A stretch of DNA of 64,000 nt from Rahnella rivi (GCF_019049655.1 NZ_JAFMOX010000064.1:1-64000), one strand, 5' to 3'; shown: positions 16,424 through 26,090, numbered from the stretch's first letter. The notes: generated by a model not told the origin, from the sequence alone. Translations and numbers: made by a program.

Positions 16424-17305
16424 TCAGAGGCGGTTTACCTCGGCGTATTCCCCTTCCGGCGATTTGACTGCATGGCCGGTAAAGCGTTGCCGGTAATCAC
16501 GCGGCGAAACGCCACAGGCGCGGTTAAACACCACCGAAAAGTAATTACTGTCATCAAAGCCGCATTCCGCAGCCACATCGCTTATCGCCATGTTGCCATA
16601 ACGCAGCAAACTCATCGCCCGGCAAATCCGCAACTGGCGCAGGTAATGGGTCACACTCATGCCGGTATGCTGCTTGAACAAAGCGCGCAGAGCGCGGGGA
16701 TTGAGCTGATGCTGACGGCAAAATGTTTCCAGATGGAAAGGGGCTGAAATACCAGCCCGCAGCGCCATCAGCAATAAATCCAGCTGATGGGCATCAGGCA
16801 GCACGCCGCTGTCGGGCTGATGACGAAAGCGCAGCAGCAAAAGCGCCAGCTGCATAAGCAAAGCCTCACTGAGTTGCACCGACAGCGCCTCAGATTTCAT
16901 GCACTCTTTCGCCAGCTCATCGACTTTATCGCGCAGCACCGACATGCCCAGCGTACTCAGCCGCCAGTAACGCTGTTCCTGACTGACACTTTCGCCGGGC
17001 AACAGGTGCGCCCAGTCGGCCGCCAGCCCGAAACGCTCGCGGCAATACAACACGTTATCCAGAGCCAGCATATTGACGGATTCATAGCTGTGCCGGTCTT
17101 TGGCGTTGATATAAAACAGATCGCCGCAGGTGATGGGATAAGGGATATCGTTCCAGATGTGGACACCATTGCCGCGCCAGACAATCACCAGCTCGTCAAA
17201 ATCGTGGTCGTGACTGGGAAAATCCGCCTGAGGATGGCGCTCTGCCACCACGACGGAATTCATTCCGGTCAGAAAGAAATCATTTTTATTCAGTTTCAGC
17301 GACAT
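16424..17305 (-). CDS. rhaR: L-rhamnose operon transcriptional activator RhaR
   Basis: An AraC/XylS-family regulator. The N-terminal cupin (HDHDFDELVIVWRGNGVH) binds rhamnose. The C-terminal pair of helix-turn-helix motifs includes FCRQHQLNPRALRALFKQHTG and ISDVAAECGFDDSNYFSVVF. In E. coli, RhaR activates rhaSR. The ATG at 17305 gives 293 aa; a GTG at 17332 in the same frame is possible, but neither has a strong ribosome site. It lies 81 bp after rhaS, so rhaS-rhaR form one operon. Confidence 0.93.
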   Translation of the reverse strand: MSLKLNKNDFFLTGMNSVVVAERHPQADFPSHDHDFDELVIVWRGNGVHIWNDIPYPITCGDLFYINAKDRHSYESVNMLALDNVLYCRERFGLAADWAHLLPGESVSQEQRYWRLSTLGMSVLRDKVDELAKECMKSEALSVQLSEALLMQLALLLLRFRHQPDSGVLPDAHQLDLLLMALRAGISAPFHLETFCRQHQLNPRALRALFKQHTGMSVTHYLRQLRICRAMSLLRYGNMAISDVAAECGFDDSNYFSVVFNRACGVSPRDYRQRFTGHAVKSPEGEYAEVNRL

Positions 17306-17386
17306 AGCAGCAATCTCAACCCGTTTGACCACAAAATAAACGAGGCGGCTCAGGCAGATAATTCCTGAGGCCGCGAGAGGTGCCGC

Positions 17387-18214
17387 TTAACGTAACTGGT
17401 CACGCATGAGTTTTGGCGACACCGAAAATTCCCGACGGAACTGCGTCGAAAAATGGTTACTGTCACTGAACCCGCAGGCATAGGCGATATCGGTAATGCT
17501 CTGATCGCTGTGATGTAAACGACGGCGCGCCTCCAGCAAACGCAGACGGTTGAGGTACCGTTGTGGCGTCAGGCCGGTGTAATGCTTCATCTGCCGGTGC
17601 AGGGTGCGCAGCGCCAGAGAAAAACGATCTGCGGCTTCAGTCCAGTTAACTTCTTCACTGTAATGTGACTGGAGCCATTGCAACAGTTGATTGACTTTGT
17701 TTTCAGAGGTGTCTCGCAATTGTGGCTGGAAACAATCCTGATAAAGCAGGATCAGCAACTGCAGGAACAGGCTTTCACGCGTGGCGATATGCTCCATTTC
17801 AATGCTGTCCGGCAGTGCTTCCAGCTGCGCAATACACTCCAGCACCTGTACGACCACGTGCGGGCTGAGTTGCCAGTGGATCTGCGCCTGATAATGATGC
17901 TCCTGTGGCAGGAAATGGCCGACGTCCTGAATAAAACGGAATGCTTTTGGCGAACGGAAAAGGACGTTGGTGAGCCGCAGATTCTCCACGTTTTCAAACA
18001 AATGGTGATCGCTTGCACGCACAAAACACACCGTGCCGGCCGTCAGCGTATAGGGATTGTCATTAAAGATGTGCACGCCGGAGCCGCTTTCCACCAGCAT
18101 AATCTCGTGGAAATCGTGGTAGTGCTCCGGGAATACGCTTTGCGGAAGACGTCGCTCAACGGTCACCGTCAGCTCAGGGGCCGCAAAATAATCATCACCC
18201 TTCAGTAACGTCAT
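17387..18214 (-). CDS. rhaS: L-rhamnose operon transcriptional activator RhaS
   Basis: A 275-aa AraC-family activator (E. coli 278). The N-terminal cupin carries HYHDFHEIMLVESGSGVHIF. The C-terminal DNA-binding domain includes ADRFSLALRTLHRQMKHYTG and ITDIAYACGFSDSNHFSTQF. RhaS with rhamnose activates rhaBAD. The start ATG has GGAGG about 7 nt upstream. It is divergent from rhaB over a 344-bp control region. Confidence 0.95.
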   Translation of the reverse strand: MTLLKGDDYFAAPELTVTVERRLPQSVFPEHYHDFHEIMLVESGSGVHIFNDNPYTLTAGTVCFVRASDHHLFENVENLRLTNVLFRSPKAFRFIQDVGHFLPQEHHYQAQIHWQLSPHVVVQVLECIAQLEALPDSIEMEHIATRESLFLQLLILLYQDCFQPQLRDTSENKVNQLLQWLQSHYSEEVNWTEAADRFSLALRTLHRQMKHYTGLTPQRYLNRLRLLEARRRLHHSDQSITDIAYACGFSDSNHFSTQFRREFSVSPKLMRDQLR

Positions 18215-18433
18215 TGGATCGCCTCCGGTTTAGACATTCATGTGCTTCGGGGAACCCACCCTACCCTGTGCCACGCCGTCTTACCTTCAAACCGCGGCGC
18301 TAAAAACGGCATAAACGGTCATTTTTTCAAGATTCCCCCTGTGGTGATGCAGATCTGCGGCGAGGATCACAATCGCTGTGTTCGCGTTACCTGCCGTTTT
18401 CATCACCGCCGTCAGCAGGTCTTTGGGCTGAAC

Positions 18434-18449
18434 TGTGATCTGCCTCGCA
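18434..18449 (+). promoter_or_regulatory. CRP site in rhaS-rhaB control region
   Basis: TGTGA-N6-TCGCA matches the CRP dyad at nine of ten core positions, about 110 bp upstream of the rhaB start codon. A weaker half-match TGCGG-N6-TCACA is at 18356-18371, nearer rhaS. Both promoters are CRP-dependent in E. coli. I could not identify the RhaS/RhaR half-sites by eye in these 344 bases. Confidence 0.5.
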
Positions 18450-18558
18450 TCTACCTTTTTAATGCTGCCATCCGGTTAAAACCCGTGGCAATCACCGGAA
18501 GGTGCCCCCGCCCCACCTCCCCTACACTGGCCAGCATATTCAACAAGGAATGGCCGCT

Positions 18559-20043
18559 ATGAGAACTCACCATCTTGCCGCTATTGACCTCGGTGCCTCC
18601 AGCGGCCGTGTAATGCTGGCCACGTTTACCCGCCAGGATCCCGATTCAGCCGCAACGCTGACGCTGACAGAAATTCACCGTTTTCCAAATACTCTGAAGC
18701 ACGTTGACGGCCACGATACCTGGGATCTGGATGACCTTGAAAAGCACATTCTGGAAGGACTGAACCGTCTGGATTCTTCCGGCGTCCCGCTCGATGGTAT
18801 TGGCATCGATACCTGGGGGGTGGATTACGTGCTGCTCGACGAACAGGGCCAGCGGGTGGGTTTAGCCGTGGCCTATCGCGACAGCCGCACCGAAGGCGTC
18901 ATGGCGCGGATGGAAAAGCAGGCAGGCCGCCACACCATTTATCAGAAAACCGGCATCCAGTTTATGCCGTTCAACACGCTTTATCAGCTGCGGGCGCTGA
19001 CCGAACAACAGCCCGAGGTCGTGAACACAGCCGCACATCTGCTGATGATCCCCGACTATTTCCATTACCGCCTGACCGGCGCGCTGAACTGGGAATATAC
19101 CAACGCCAGCACCACGCAAATGCTGAATATCACCACCGGTGACTGGGATGAGGATCTGCTGAAACTGGCGGGTGTTCCACGCCGCTGGCTGCAAAAACCG
19201 ACGCAACCGGGAAACTCAAAGGGAGTCTGGCACAGCCCGCGCGGGCGCAGCGTGCCGGTTATCAGCGTCGCTTCGCATGATACCGCCAGCGCCGTGGTCG
19301 CCGCACCGCTGACCGGCCCGCACAGCGCCTATCTCAGCTCCGGCACCTGGTCGCTGATGGGCATCGAAAGTCCTAAAGCGTTCAACCAGACGAAGGCGCT
19401 GCACGACAACATCACCAATGAAGGCGGCATCAACGACAGTTATCGGGTGCTGCGCAACATTATGGGGCTGTGGCTGTTCCAGCGGGTTTGCCGGGAACTG
19501 GGGATTCAGGATTTGCCTTCACTGATCACACTGGCAAAAAACATTCCCCCGTTCACTTACCTGATCAATCCGAACGAAGACCGCTTTATCAATCCGCCGT
19601 CGATGGTCAATTCCATCCGCGAAGCCTGCCAGCAGGTTGGCGAACCGGTGCCGGAATCACCGGCCGAACTGGCGCGTTGTATTTTCGACAGTCTGGCCAT
19701 GCTGTATCGCAAAATCGCCCTGCAACTGGCTGATTTACAGGGCGCGCCGCTGGAAGATATCCATATTGTTGGCGGCGGCAGCCAGAACCAGTTCCTCAAC
19801 CAGCTGTGTGCCGACGTCTGTCAGGTCAACGTCAGCGCCGGGCCGGTTGAAGCCTCTACGCTCGGCAATATCGGCTGCCAGCTGATGGCGCTCAACGCCG
19901 TTAAAGACACCGCTGAATTTCGTCGTATCGTGGCCTCGAACTTCGAACAGCACCATTACATTCCCCGTGTTCACGCGGATTTCGCTATTCACTGGCGCCG
20001 TTTTGAGGCGCTCTGTCACGTCAATGAGGAGCTCGCAGTATGA
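18559..20043 (+). CDS. rhaB: Rhamnulokinase
   Basis: A FGGY-family sugar kinase that phosphorylates L-rhamnulose to rhamnulose-1-phosphate. The N-terminal phosphate-binding motif is AIDLGASSGRVMLA. IGIDTWGVDYVLLD follows, and the C-terminal FGGY-type motif is DIHIVGGGSQNQFLNQLCAD. The ATG at 18559 has AAGGA about 9 nt upstream and gives 494 aa (E. coli 489); an in-frame ATG three codons earlier is less well spaced. It overlaps rhaA by 4 bp (ATGA). Confidence 0.96.
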   Translation: MRTHHLAAIDLGASSGRVMLATFTRQDPDSAATLTLTEIHRFPNTLKHVDGHDTWDLDDLEKHILEGLNRLDSSGVPLDGIGIDTWGVDYVLLDEQGQRVGLAVAYRDSRTEGVMARMEKQAGRHTIYQKTGIQFMPFNTLYQLRALTEQQPEVVNTAAHLLMIPDYFHYRLTGALNWEYTNASTTQMLNITTGDWDEDLLKLAGVPRRWLQKPTQPGNSKGVWHSPRGRSVPVISVASHDTASAVVAAPLTGPHSAYLSSGTWSLMGIESPKAFNQTKALHDNITNEGGINDSYRVLRNIMGLWLFQRVCRELGIQDLPSLITLAKNIPPFTYLINPNEDRFINPPSMVNSIREACQQVGEPVPESPAELARCIFDSLAMLYRKIALQLADLQGAPLEDIHIVGGGSQNQFLNQLCADVCQVNVSAGPVEASTLGNIGCQLMALNAVKDTAEFRRIVASNFEQHHYIPRVHADFAIHWRRFEALCHVNEELAV

Positions 20044-21296
20044 CTTCATCTATCGATCACGCATGGACGCTTGCTAAAGAACGCTTTGCGCAGCTGGGCA
20101 TTGATGCCGAAGCCGCAATCACCCAACTCGATACTCTGCCGGTTTCCATCCATTGCTGGCAGGGGGATGACGTCGCGGGCTTTGAGAACCCGGAAGGCGG
20201 CCTCACCGGGGGGATCCAGGCGACCGGCAACTATCCCGGCAAAGCGCGAAATGCGCAGCAACTGCGGGCAGATTTAGAACTGGCGATCTCCATGATCCCC
20301 GGCCCTAATCGTCTGAACCTGCACGCTATTTACCTGGAATCCGACACGCCGGTGCCGCGTAACGAAATCGAACCGAAGCATTTTACCGGCTGGGTAGACT
20401 GGGCGAAGAAAAACAAACTGGGTCTGGATTTCAACCCGTCATGTTTCTCACACCCGATGAGCGCCGACGGGTTTACTCTTTCCAGCGCCAACCCTGAAGT
20501 CCGTCAGTTCTGGATCGAACATTGTCAGGCCAGCCGCCGCGTATCCGCCTCGTTTGGCCGCGCGCTCGGCACGCCGTCAGTGATGAATATCTGGGTGCCG
20601 GACGGCATGAAAGACGTCACCGTCGATCGTCTGGCACCGCGCCAGCGCCTGATGAGTGCGCTTGATGAAGTGATTTCTGAGAAGTTTGCGCTCACCGAAC
20701 ACATCGACGCGGTCGAAAGCAAATTATTCGGCATCGGTTCTGAAAGCTACACCGTCGGCTCCAACGAATTCTATCTCGGGTACGCTGCCAGCCGCGGCAC
20801 TGCGCTGTGCCTCGATGCCGGTCACTTCCACCCGACAGAAGTGATTTCCGACAAAATTTCCGCCGCCATGCTGTATGTGCCGCGCCTGCTGCTGCACGTC
20901 AGCCGTCCTGTGCGCTGGGACAGCGACCACGTGGTACTGCTTGACGACGAAACGCAGGCCATCGCCAGCGAAATCGTTCGTCACAATCTGTTCAACCGCG
21001 TGCATATCGGGCTGGATTTCTTCGATGCTTCCATCAATCGCATCGCCGCCTGGGTTATCGGCACGCGCAACATGAAAAAAGCACTGCTGAAAGCCCTGCT
21101 GGAGCCGACCGAATTACTGAAAAAGCTGGAAACCGAAGGCGATTACACTGCGCGCCTGGCCCTGCTGGAAGAACAGAAATCGCTGCCGTGGCAGGCGGTC
21201 TGGGACATGTATTGCCAGCGTCACGACGTGCCGGTTGGCGGCCAGTGGCTGGATGCCGTCCGCCACTACGAAACCAGCGTGCTGGCAAAACGTTAA
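20040..21296 (+). CDS. rhaA: L-rhamnose isomerase
   Basis: RhaA converts L-rhamnose to L-rhamnulose in a metal-dependent TIM barrel. The 418-aa sequence is collinear with E. coli RhaA (419). Recognisable segments are VSIHCWQGDDVAGFE near the N-terminus, LDFNPSCFSHP, metal-site CLDAGHFHPTEVISDK and LLHVSRPVRWDSDHV. Translation is coupled to rhaB. It is the first enzyme of the pathway although second in the operon. Confidence 0.97.
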   Translation: MTSSIDHAWTLAKERFAQLGIDAEAAITQLDTLPVSIHCWQGDDVAGFENPEGGLTGGIQATGNYPGKARNAQQLRADLELAISMIPGPNRLNLHAIYLESDTPVPRNEIEPKHFTGWVDWAKKNKLGLDFNPSCFSHPMSADGFTLSSANPEVRQFWIEHCQASRRVSASFGRALGTPSVMNIWVPDGMKDVTVDRLAPRQRLMSALDEVISEKFALTEHIDAVESKLFGIGSESYTVGSNEFYLGYAASRGTALCLDAGHFHPTEVISDKISAAMLYVPRLLLHVSRPVRWDSDHVVLLDDETQAIASEIVRHNLFNRVHIGLDFFDASINRIAAWVIGTRNMKKALLKALLEPTELLKKLETEGDYTARLALLEEQKSLPWQAVWDMYCQRHDVPVGGQWLDAVRHYETSVLAKR

Positions 21297-21347
21297 CAAT
21301 CGCTTATCACAACAGAACGCATTCACCTTATTCGCAGGAAAGAACTG

Positions 21348-22172
21348 ATGAAAACATTATTTAGCGCGTGGTTTGTACAGGGCATGGTTAAAGCAACCAC
21401 AGATATGTGGCTGAAAGGCTGGGATGAGCGTAACGGCGGCAACGTCAGCATGCGTTTGTTACCGGAAGATATTGCCCCCTACAAAAATGATTTTTACGCC
21501 CAGCCCCGCACGGTGGAACTGACTCAACATGCGCCGGATCTGGCGAATGAATACTTCATCGTCACCGGTTCCGGGAAGTTCTTCCGTAACGTACAGCTCG
21601 CCCCTTCGGAAGCGCTGACGGTGATTCAGCTCGATGACAAAGGCGCCAGCTACAAAATTCTGTGGGGCCTGACCGCAGGCGGCCTGCCGACCTCAGAACT
21701 GGCATCACACCTGCAATCGCACGCCGTACGTAAACGTGTCACCAACGGGCAGGATCGGGTGATCATGCATTGCCACGCCACCAACCTGATCGCACTGACT
21801 TACGTGCTGGAACTCGACAGCGCCAAAATCACCCGCAAGCTGTGGGAATGCAGCACCGAATGTCTGGTGGTGTTCCCCGACGGCGTGGGCATTGTGCCGT
21901 GGATGGTGCCGGGCACCGACGGCATTGGCGCCGCCACTTCCGATCAGATGCAACATCACAGCCTGGTGCTGTGGGCTTTCCACGGTATCTTCGGCTGCGG
22001 TCCGACGCTGGATGACGCCTTTGGCCTGATCGACACCGCCGAAAAATCGGCAGAAATTCTGGTCAAAGTGATTTCCATGGGGGGCATGAAACAGACCATT
22101 CAGACCGACGAACTGATTGCCCTCGGCAAACGTTTTGAGGTCACGCCTTTCGAGGCGGCACTGAAAGCCTGA
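21348..22172 (+). CDS. rhaD: Rhamnulose-1-phosphate aldolase
   Basis: A class II aldolase that splits L-rhamnulose-1-phosphate into DHAP and L-lactaldehyde. The 274-aa length is that of E. coli. NGGNVSMRL is the phosphate-binding region; the Zn ligands are in VIMHCHATN (two His) and a later His in LWAFHGIFGCG. Start ATG at 21348 has AGGAAAG upstream. It lies 51 bp after rhaA. DHAP enters glycolysis and lactaldehyde is handled by the next gene. Confidence 0.97.
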   Translation: MKTLFSAWFVQGMVKATTDMWLKGWDERNGGNVSMRLLPEDIAPYKNDFYAQPRTVELTQHAPDLANEYFIVTGSGKFFRNVQLAPSEALTVIQLDDKGASYKILWGLTAGGLPTSELASHLQSHAVRKRVTNGQDRVIMHCHATNLIALTYVLELDSAKITRKLWECSTECLVVFPDGVGIVPWMVPGTDGIGAATSDQMQHHSLVLWAFHGIFGCGPTLDDAFGLIDTAEKSAEILVKVISMGGMKQTIQTDELIALGKRFEVTPFEAALKA

Positions 22173-22208
22173 TCCGGCGGTTGCTGCTCCGGACACGATA
22201 AATCCTGC

Positions 22209-22233
22209 ACGGGGAACAGAGGATGTTCCCCGT
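22209..22233. other. Intercistronic hairpin rhaD-fucO
   Basis: A perfect 10-bp stem ACGGGGAACA / TGTTCCCCGT with a 5-nt loop, 37 bp after the rhaD stop. No U-run follows, so it is probably an mRNA-stabilising or partial attenuating hairpin that tunes expression of the downstream reductase. Confidence 0.5.
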
Positions 22234-22307
22234 AGCAAGAACGGGCAAAGACCCGGGAGCATCGCCACACAGAACATCAGTTCTATTTACTCTTAGAGGG
22301 ATTTTTT

Positions 22308-23456
22308 ATGAGTTTTATGTTGGCACTTCCTAAAATCAGCCTCCACGGCCAGGGCGCAATCGAAGATATGGTGGCGATGCTGGCAACCCGACAACCGGGC
22401 AAAGCGCTGATCGTCACCGACGGCCAGTTAGTCGAACTCGGCCTGCTTGAAAGTTTATTCCACGCACTCAAACAAGCGGGATTGCCCTACGCCCTGTACG
22501 GTGGCGTCGTGCCCAATCCCACTTCCGCCCATGTTGATCAAGGCTTGCGTCTGTTTCAGGACAATCATTGCGATTACCTGATCGCTTTCGGCGGCGGCAG
22601 CCCGATTGATACCGCCAAAGGCATTAAAATTCTGACCGCCAATCCTGGGCCCGCCACGATGTATTCCGGTGTGGGTAAAGTTACTAAACCAGGCGTTTTT
22701 CTGGTGGCCATCAACACCACAGCGGGCACAGCGGCAGAACTCACCAGCAATGCAGTGATCATCGACAGCCAGCGTCAGGTGAAAGAAGTGATCATCGATG
22801 CCAACCTGATCCCGGATATCGCCGTGGACGATCCTTCGGTAATGCTGAAGATCCCGGCGGATGTGACCGCAGCCACCGGCATGGACGCGCTGACCCACGC
22901 CATTGAAGCCTATGTGTCACTCGGCGCGCATCCGCTGACGGATCCGACCGCGCTGGCCGCGATTTCAACCATTACCCAATGGCTGCCAAAAGCGGTGGAT
23001 CACGGCGATAATCTTGAAGCGCGTGAGAAAATGGCACAGGGGCAATATCTGGCAGGCATGGCGTTTAACAGCGCCGGTCTTGGCCTCGTTCATGCCATGG
23101 CGCATCAGCCGGGCGCGACACACAATTTGCCGCACGGCGTTTGTAATGCGATTTTGTTGCCGGTCGTCGAAGAATTTAACCGCGCTGCTGCCCCGCACCG
23201 CTTTGCCGATATCGCCCGGGCGATGGGCGTACATACGCAAAGCATCAGTGAAACACAGGCAAGCATCGCGGCCATTGATGCGATTCGTCAATTGTCGGCA
23301 CGTGTGGGGATCCCGTCCGGTTTCAAAGCGCTGGGGATTCAGGAGGCCGACATTGAAGGCTGGCTGGACAAAGCGCTGGCAGACCCGTGCGCGCCATGCA
23401 ATCCGAGGACGCCGACGCGCGAAGAAGTGCGCGAGTTGTATCTGAAGGCGATGTAA
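22308..23456 (+). CDS. fucO: Iron-dependent alcohol dehydrogenase, lactaldehyde reductase (FucO-like)
   Basis: A 382-aa group III Fe-ADH, the length of FucO. The NAD-binding motif is IAFGGGSPIDTAKGI. The Fe-ligand region is AATGMDALTHAIEAY, then HAMAHQPGATHNLPHG with two His ligands. In the rhamnose operon it is best explained as reducing lactaldehyde to 1,2-propanediol under anaerobic growth. It carries AGGGA upstream of the ATG. Substrate is inferred from context; a YiaY-type dehydrogenase is the alternative name. Confidence 0.85.
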   Translation: MSFMLALPKISLHGQGAIEDMVAMLATRQPGKALIVTDGQLVELGLLESLFHALKQAGLPYALYGGVVPNPTSAHVDQGLRLFQDNHCDYLIAFGGGSPIDTAKGIKILTANPGPATMYSGVGKVTKPGVFLVAINTTAGTAAELTSNAVIIDSQRQVKEVIIDANLIPDIAVDDPSVMLKIPADVTAATGMDALTHAIEAYVSLGAHPLTDPTALAAISTITQWLPKAVDHGDNLEAREKMAQGQYLAGMAFNSAGLGLVHAMAHQPGATHNLPHGVCNAILLPVVEEFNRAAAPHRFADIARAMGVHTQSISETQASIAAIDAIRQLSARVGIPSGFKALGIQEADIEGWLDKALADPCAPCNPRTPTREEVRELYLKAM

Positions 23457-23507
23457 TTTTTCGCTTTTTACTCTGCGAAGAGTGAAAAACCAGGGGCGAT
23501 TTCTTTA

Positions 23508-23533
23508 CTCCTCCCTCTTTGCAGAGGGAGGAG
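23508..23533. other. Hairpin just upstream of rhaM
   Basis: A perfect 11-bp stem CTCCTCCCTCT / AGAGGGAGGAG with loop TTGC, ending 21 bp before the rhaM ATG. It lacks a U-run. The purine-rich right arm resembles Shine-Dalgarno sequence, but the actual AGGAG for rhaM lies outside the stem. Confidence 0.5.
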
Positions 23534-23554
23534 GCAAACCAGGCAGGAGAAAAC

Positions 23555-23869
23555 ATGATCCGTAAATCTTTCGTGATGCAGGTTAACGCCAATGCGCACG
23601 ACGAATATCAGCGTCGTCATTCGCCAATATGGCCGGAACTGGCAGAAACGCTGAAAGCCCACGGCGCGCATCACTACAGCATTTTTCTGGATGAAAAACG
23701 CAATCTGCTGTTTGGCTATGTGGAAATTGAATCAGAAGAGAGATGGAACGCGGTGGCGAAAACGGACATCTGCCAGCAGTGGTGGAAGCATATGGCAGAC
23801 GTGATGCCTGCCAATGCCGATAACAGCCCGATAAGTGACGATCTTAAACCGGTCTTTTACCTCGACTGA
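23555..23869 (+). CDS. rhaM: L-rhamnose mutarotase
   Basis: RhaM interconverts alpha and beta anomers of L-rhamnose, supplying the form used by RhaA. The 104-aa protein equals E. coli RhaM in length. Conserved features are the HSPIWPELAETLKAHGAHHYSI region with active-site His/Tyr and the QWWKHMADVMP segment. The ATG at 23555 has AGGAG about 8 nt upstream. It is the last gene of rhaBAD-fucO-rhaM. Its 3' end overlaps the convergent ygiQ by 26 bp. Confidence 0.95.
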   Translation: MIRKSFVMQVNANAHDEYQRRHSPIWPELAETLKAHGAHHYSIFLDEKRNLLFGYVEIESEERWNAVAKTDICQQWWKHMADVMPANADNSPISDDLKPVFYLD

Positions 23870-26090
23870 CACCCCGGTTTTCACCTTTCCCCTGCGCCGG
23901 TTTTCCGGCTTTTCCTGTTGCCGGCCCTGCGGCGACCGGTTTTTTCCCCGCGCGTGCTTTCCCTGATCCGCTTGCCGGATCCTGTGCCTTCGATGCGGTA
24001 AAGCGGGTCGCCGCAGGCCGAGCGATCCCCGAGCGAGGCGGAGCGAAACGAGGATCAAACCCGTCCGGCGGCACCAGACAATCCGGGCGCACGCCAATCA
24101 GACGGCGCATACCCATTGCGGTCAGCGCTTCGCGGATCACCGGCCAGTTCACCGGATCGTGATAGCGCAGCAACGCTTTATGCAACCGGCGCTGACGATC
24201 GCCCTTCGGCACCACCACGTCTTCACTTTTGTAATCGACTTTATTGAGCGGATTCTTGCCGCTGTAATACATGGTGGTGGCGCTGGCGAGCGGCGACGGA
24301 TAAAAGTTTTGCACCTGATCCAACCGGAAGCGGTTTTTCTTCAGCCACAGCGCCAGATTGATCATATCTTCAGTGCGCGTGCCCGGATGCGCCGAGATGA
24401 AATAAGGGATCAGGTACTGCTCTTTCCCGGCCTGTTTCGAATAGCTGTCGAACAGCTCTTTGAACCGGTAATAACTGCCCATACCCGGTTTCATCATTTT
24501 CGACAGCGGCCCGGTTTCGGTATGCTCCGGCGCGATCTTCAGATACCCGCCCACATGGTGTTCAGCCAGCTCTTTGATATAACGCGGATCTTCCACCGCC
24601 AGATCGTAACGCACGCCAGAAGCGATCAGGATTTTCTTGATGCCTTTCAGGCTGCGGGTGCGGCGGTAAAGGTTGATGGTCGGCTCATGGTTGGTGTCCA
24701 TGTGCGTACAAATTTCAGGATACACGCAGGAGGCGCGACGGCAGCTTTGTTCTGCTTTTGGCGACTGGCAGCGCAGCATATACATGTTGGCAGTCGGACC
24801 ACCGAGATCGGAGATCACACCGGTAAAACCGGGCACATTGTCGCGGATCTCTTCGATTTCGCGGACGATAGACTCTTCCGAACGGCTCTGAATGATCCGC
24901 CCTTCATGTTCGGTGATCGAACAGAACGAACAGCCGCCGTAGCAGCCACGCATAATATTGATCGAGAAACGGATCATGTCGTACGCCGGAATGGTGGCCT
25001 TTCCGTAAGACGGATGCGGCACGCGCTGGAACGGCAGCGCAAACACTGCATCCATTTCCTCAGTAGACAGCGGGATCGCCGGTGGATTGATCCACACATA
25101 GCGATCGCCATGTTTTTGCATCAGCGCACGCGCGCAGCCAGGGTTAGTTTCGTGATGCAAAATGCGCGAGGTGTGCGCGTACAGCACTTTATCGCCCTTC
25201 ACTTTTTCAAATGACGGCAGCAGCACGTAGGTTTTTTCCCACGGCTTCGGTTTCGGCGCGCGAACGGTGACCGGCTGCGCTGCGTCGGGTGCGGGCAGTT
25301 CGCCTTCTGAACAGGGCAAATCTTCGCCGTACGGGTTCATGATCGGCTCAATACGACCCGGTTTATCGAGGCGGGTGGAATCCACCCCGCTCCAGCCAAT
25401 CAGTGCGGTTTTACGCATCACGGCGGTATTGCGCACGTCATGAATGTCAGTGATCGCCTCGCCCGCCGCCAGACGGTGCGCCACTTCCACCAGGGGGCGT
25501 TCGCCGTTGCCATAAATCAGCATATCGGCCTTGGAATCCACCAGCACTGAACGGCGTACGGTATCGGACCAGTAATCGTAATGCGCAATGCGCCGCAGGC
25601 TGGCTTCGATACCGCCGAGCAAAACCGGCACATCGCTGTAGGCTTCTTTGCAGCGCTGGGAGTAGACCAGCGTGGCGCGATCAGGCCGCTTGCCGCCGAC
25701 GTTATCAGGCGTATAGGCATCGTCATGACGCAGTTTGCGGTCAGCGGTGTAGCGGTTGATCATCGAATCCATGTTGCCGGCGGTCACCCCATAAAACAGA
25801 TTCGGTTTGCCAAGACGCATGAAATCGTCTTTGTTACTCCAGTCCGGCTGCGCGATGATCCCCACGCGGAACCCCTGCGCCTCCAGCATACGGCCCACGA
25901 TCGCCATACCGAAACTCGGATGATCGACATACGCATCGCCCGTCACCACGATCACATCACAACTGTCCCAGCCAAGCTGATCCATTTCCTCACGGGTCAT
26001 CGGGAAAAACGGCGCAGTGCCGTAGCATTCGGCCCAGTAACGCGGATAAGAAAACAGGGTGCGATCGGGTTGGATCAGGCTGATTGGCAT
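23844..26090 (-). CDS. ygiQ: YgiQ family radical SAM protein
   Basis: A 748-aa protein (E. coli YgiQ 739). It has an N-terminal UPF0313 domain (SYPRYWAECYGTAPF at about 20-34, then VVTGDAYVDHPSFG). The radical SAM cluster motif CxxxCxxC is RGCYGGCSFCSITEHEG at about residue 380. The C-terminal roughly 60 residues are low-complexity Lys/Ala/Gly/Pro. The ATG at 26090 gives MPISLIQPDRTLF, as in relatives; the ribosome site is weak. The function is unknown; a 4Fe-4S SAM chemistry is expected. Confidence 0.93.
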   Translation of the reverse strand: MPISLIQPDRTLFSYPRYWAECYGTAPFFPMTREEMDQLGWDSCDVIVVTGDAYVDHPSFGMAIVGRMLEAQGFRVGIIAQPDWSNKDDFMRLGKPNLFYGVTAGNMDSMINRYTADRKLRHDDAYTPDNVGGKRPDRATLVYSQRCKEAYSDVPVLLGGIEASLRRIAHYDYWSDTVRRSVLVDSKADMLIYGNGERPLVEVAHRLAAGEAITDIHDVRNTAVMRKTALIGWSGVDSTRLDKPGRIEPIMNPYGEDLPCSEGELPAPDAAQPVTVRAPKPKPWEKTYVLLPSFEKVKGDKVLYAHTSRILHHETNPGCARALMQKHGDRYVWINPPAIPLSTEEMDAVFALPFQRVPHPSYGKATIPAYDMIRFSINIMRGCYGGCSFCSITEHEGRIIQSRSEESIVREIEEIRDNVPGFTGVISDLGGPTANMYMLRCQSPKAEQSCRRASCVYPEICTHMDTNHEPTINLYRRTRSLKGIKKILIASGVRYDLAVEDPRYIKELAEHHVGGYLKIAPEHTETGPLSKMMKPGMGSYYRFKELFDSYSKQAGKEQYLIPYFISAHPGTRTEDMINLALWLKKNRFRLDQVQNFYPSPLASATTMYYSGKNPLNKVDYKSEDVVVPKGDRQRRLHKALLRYHDPVNWPVIREALTAMGMRRLIGVRPDCLVPPDGFDPRFAPPRSGIARPAATRFTASKAQDPASGSGKARAGKKPVAAGPATGKAGKPAQGKGENRGVSRGKRPV

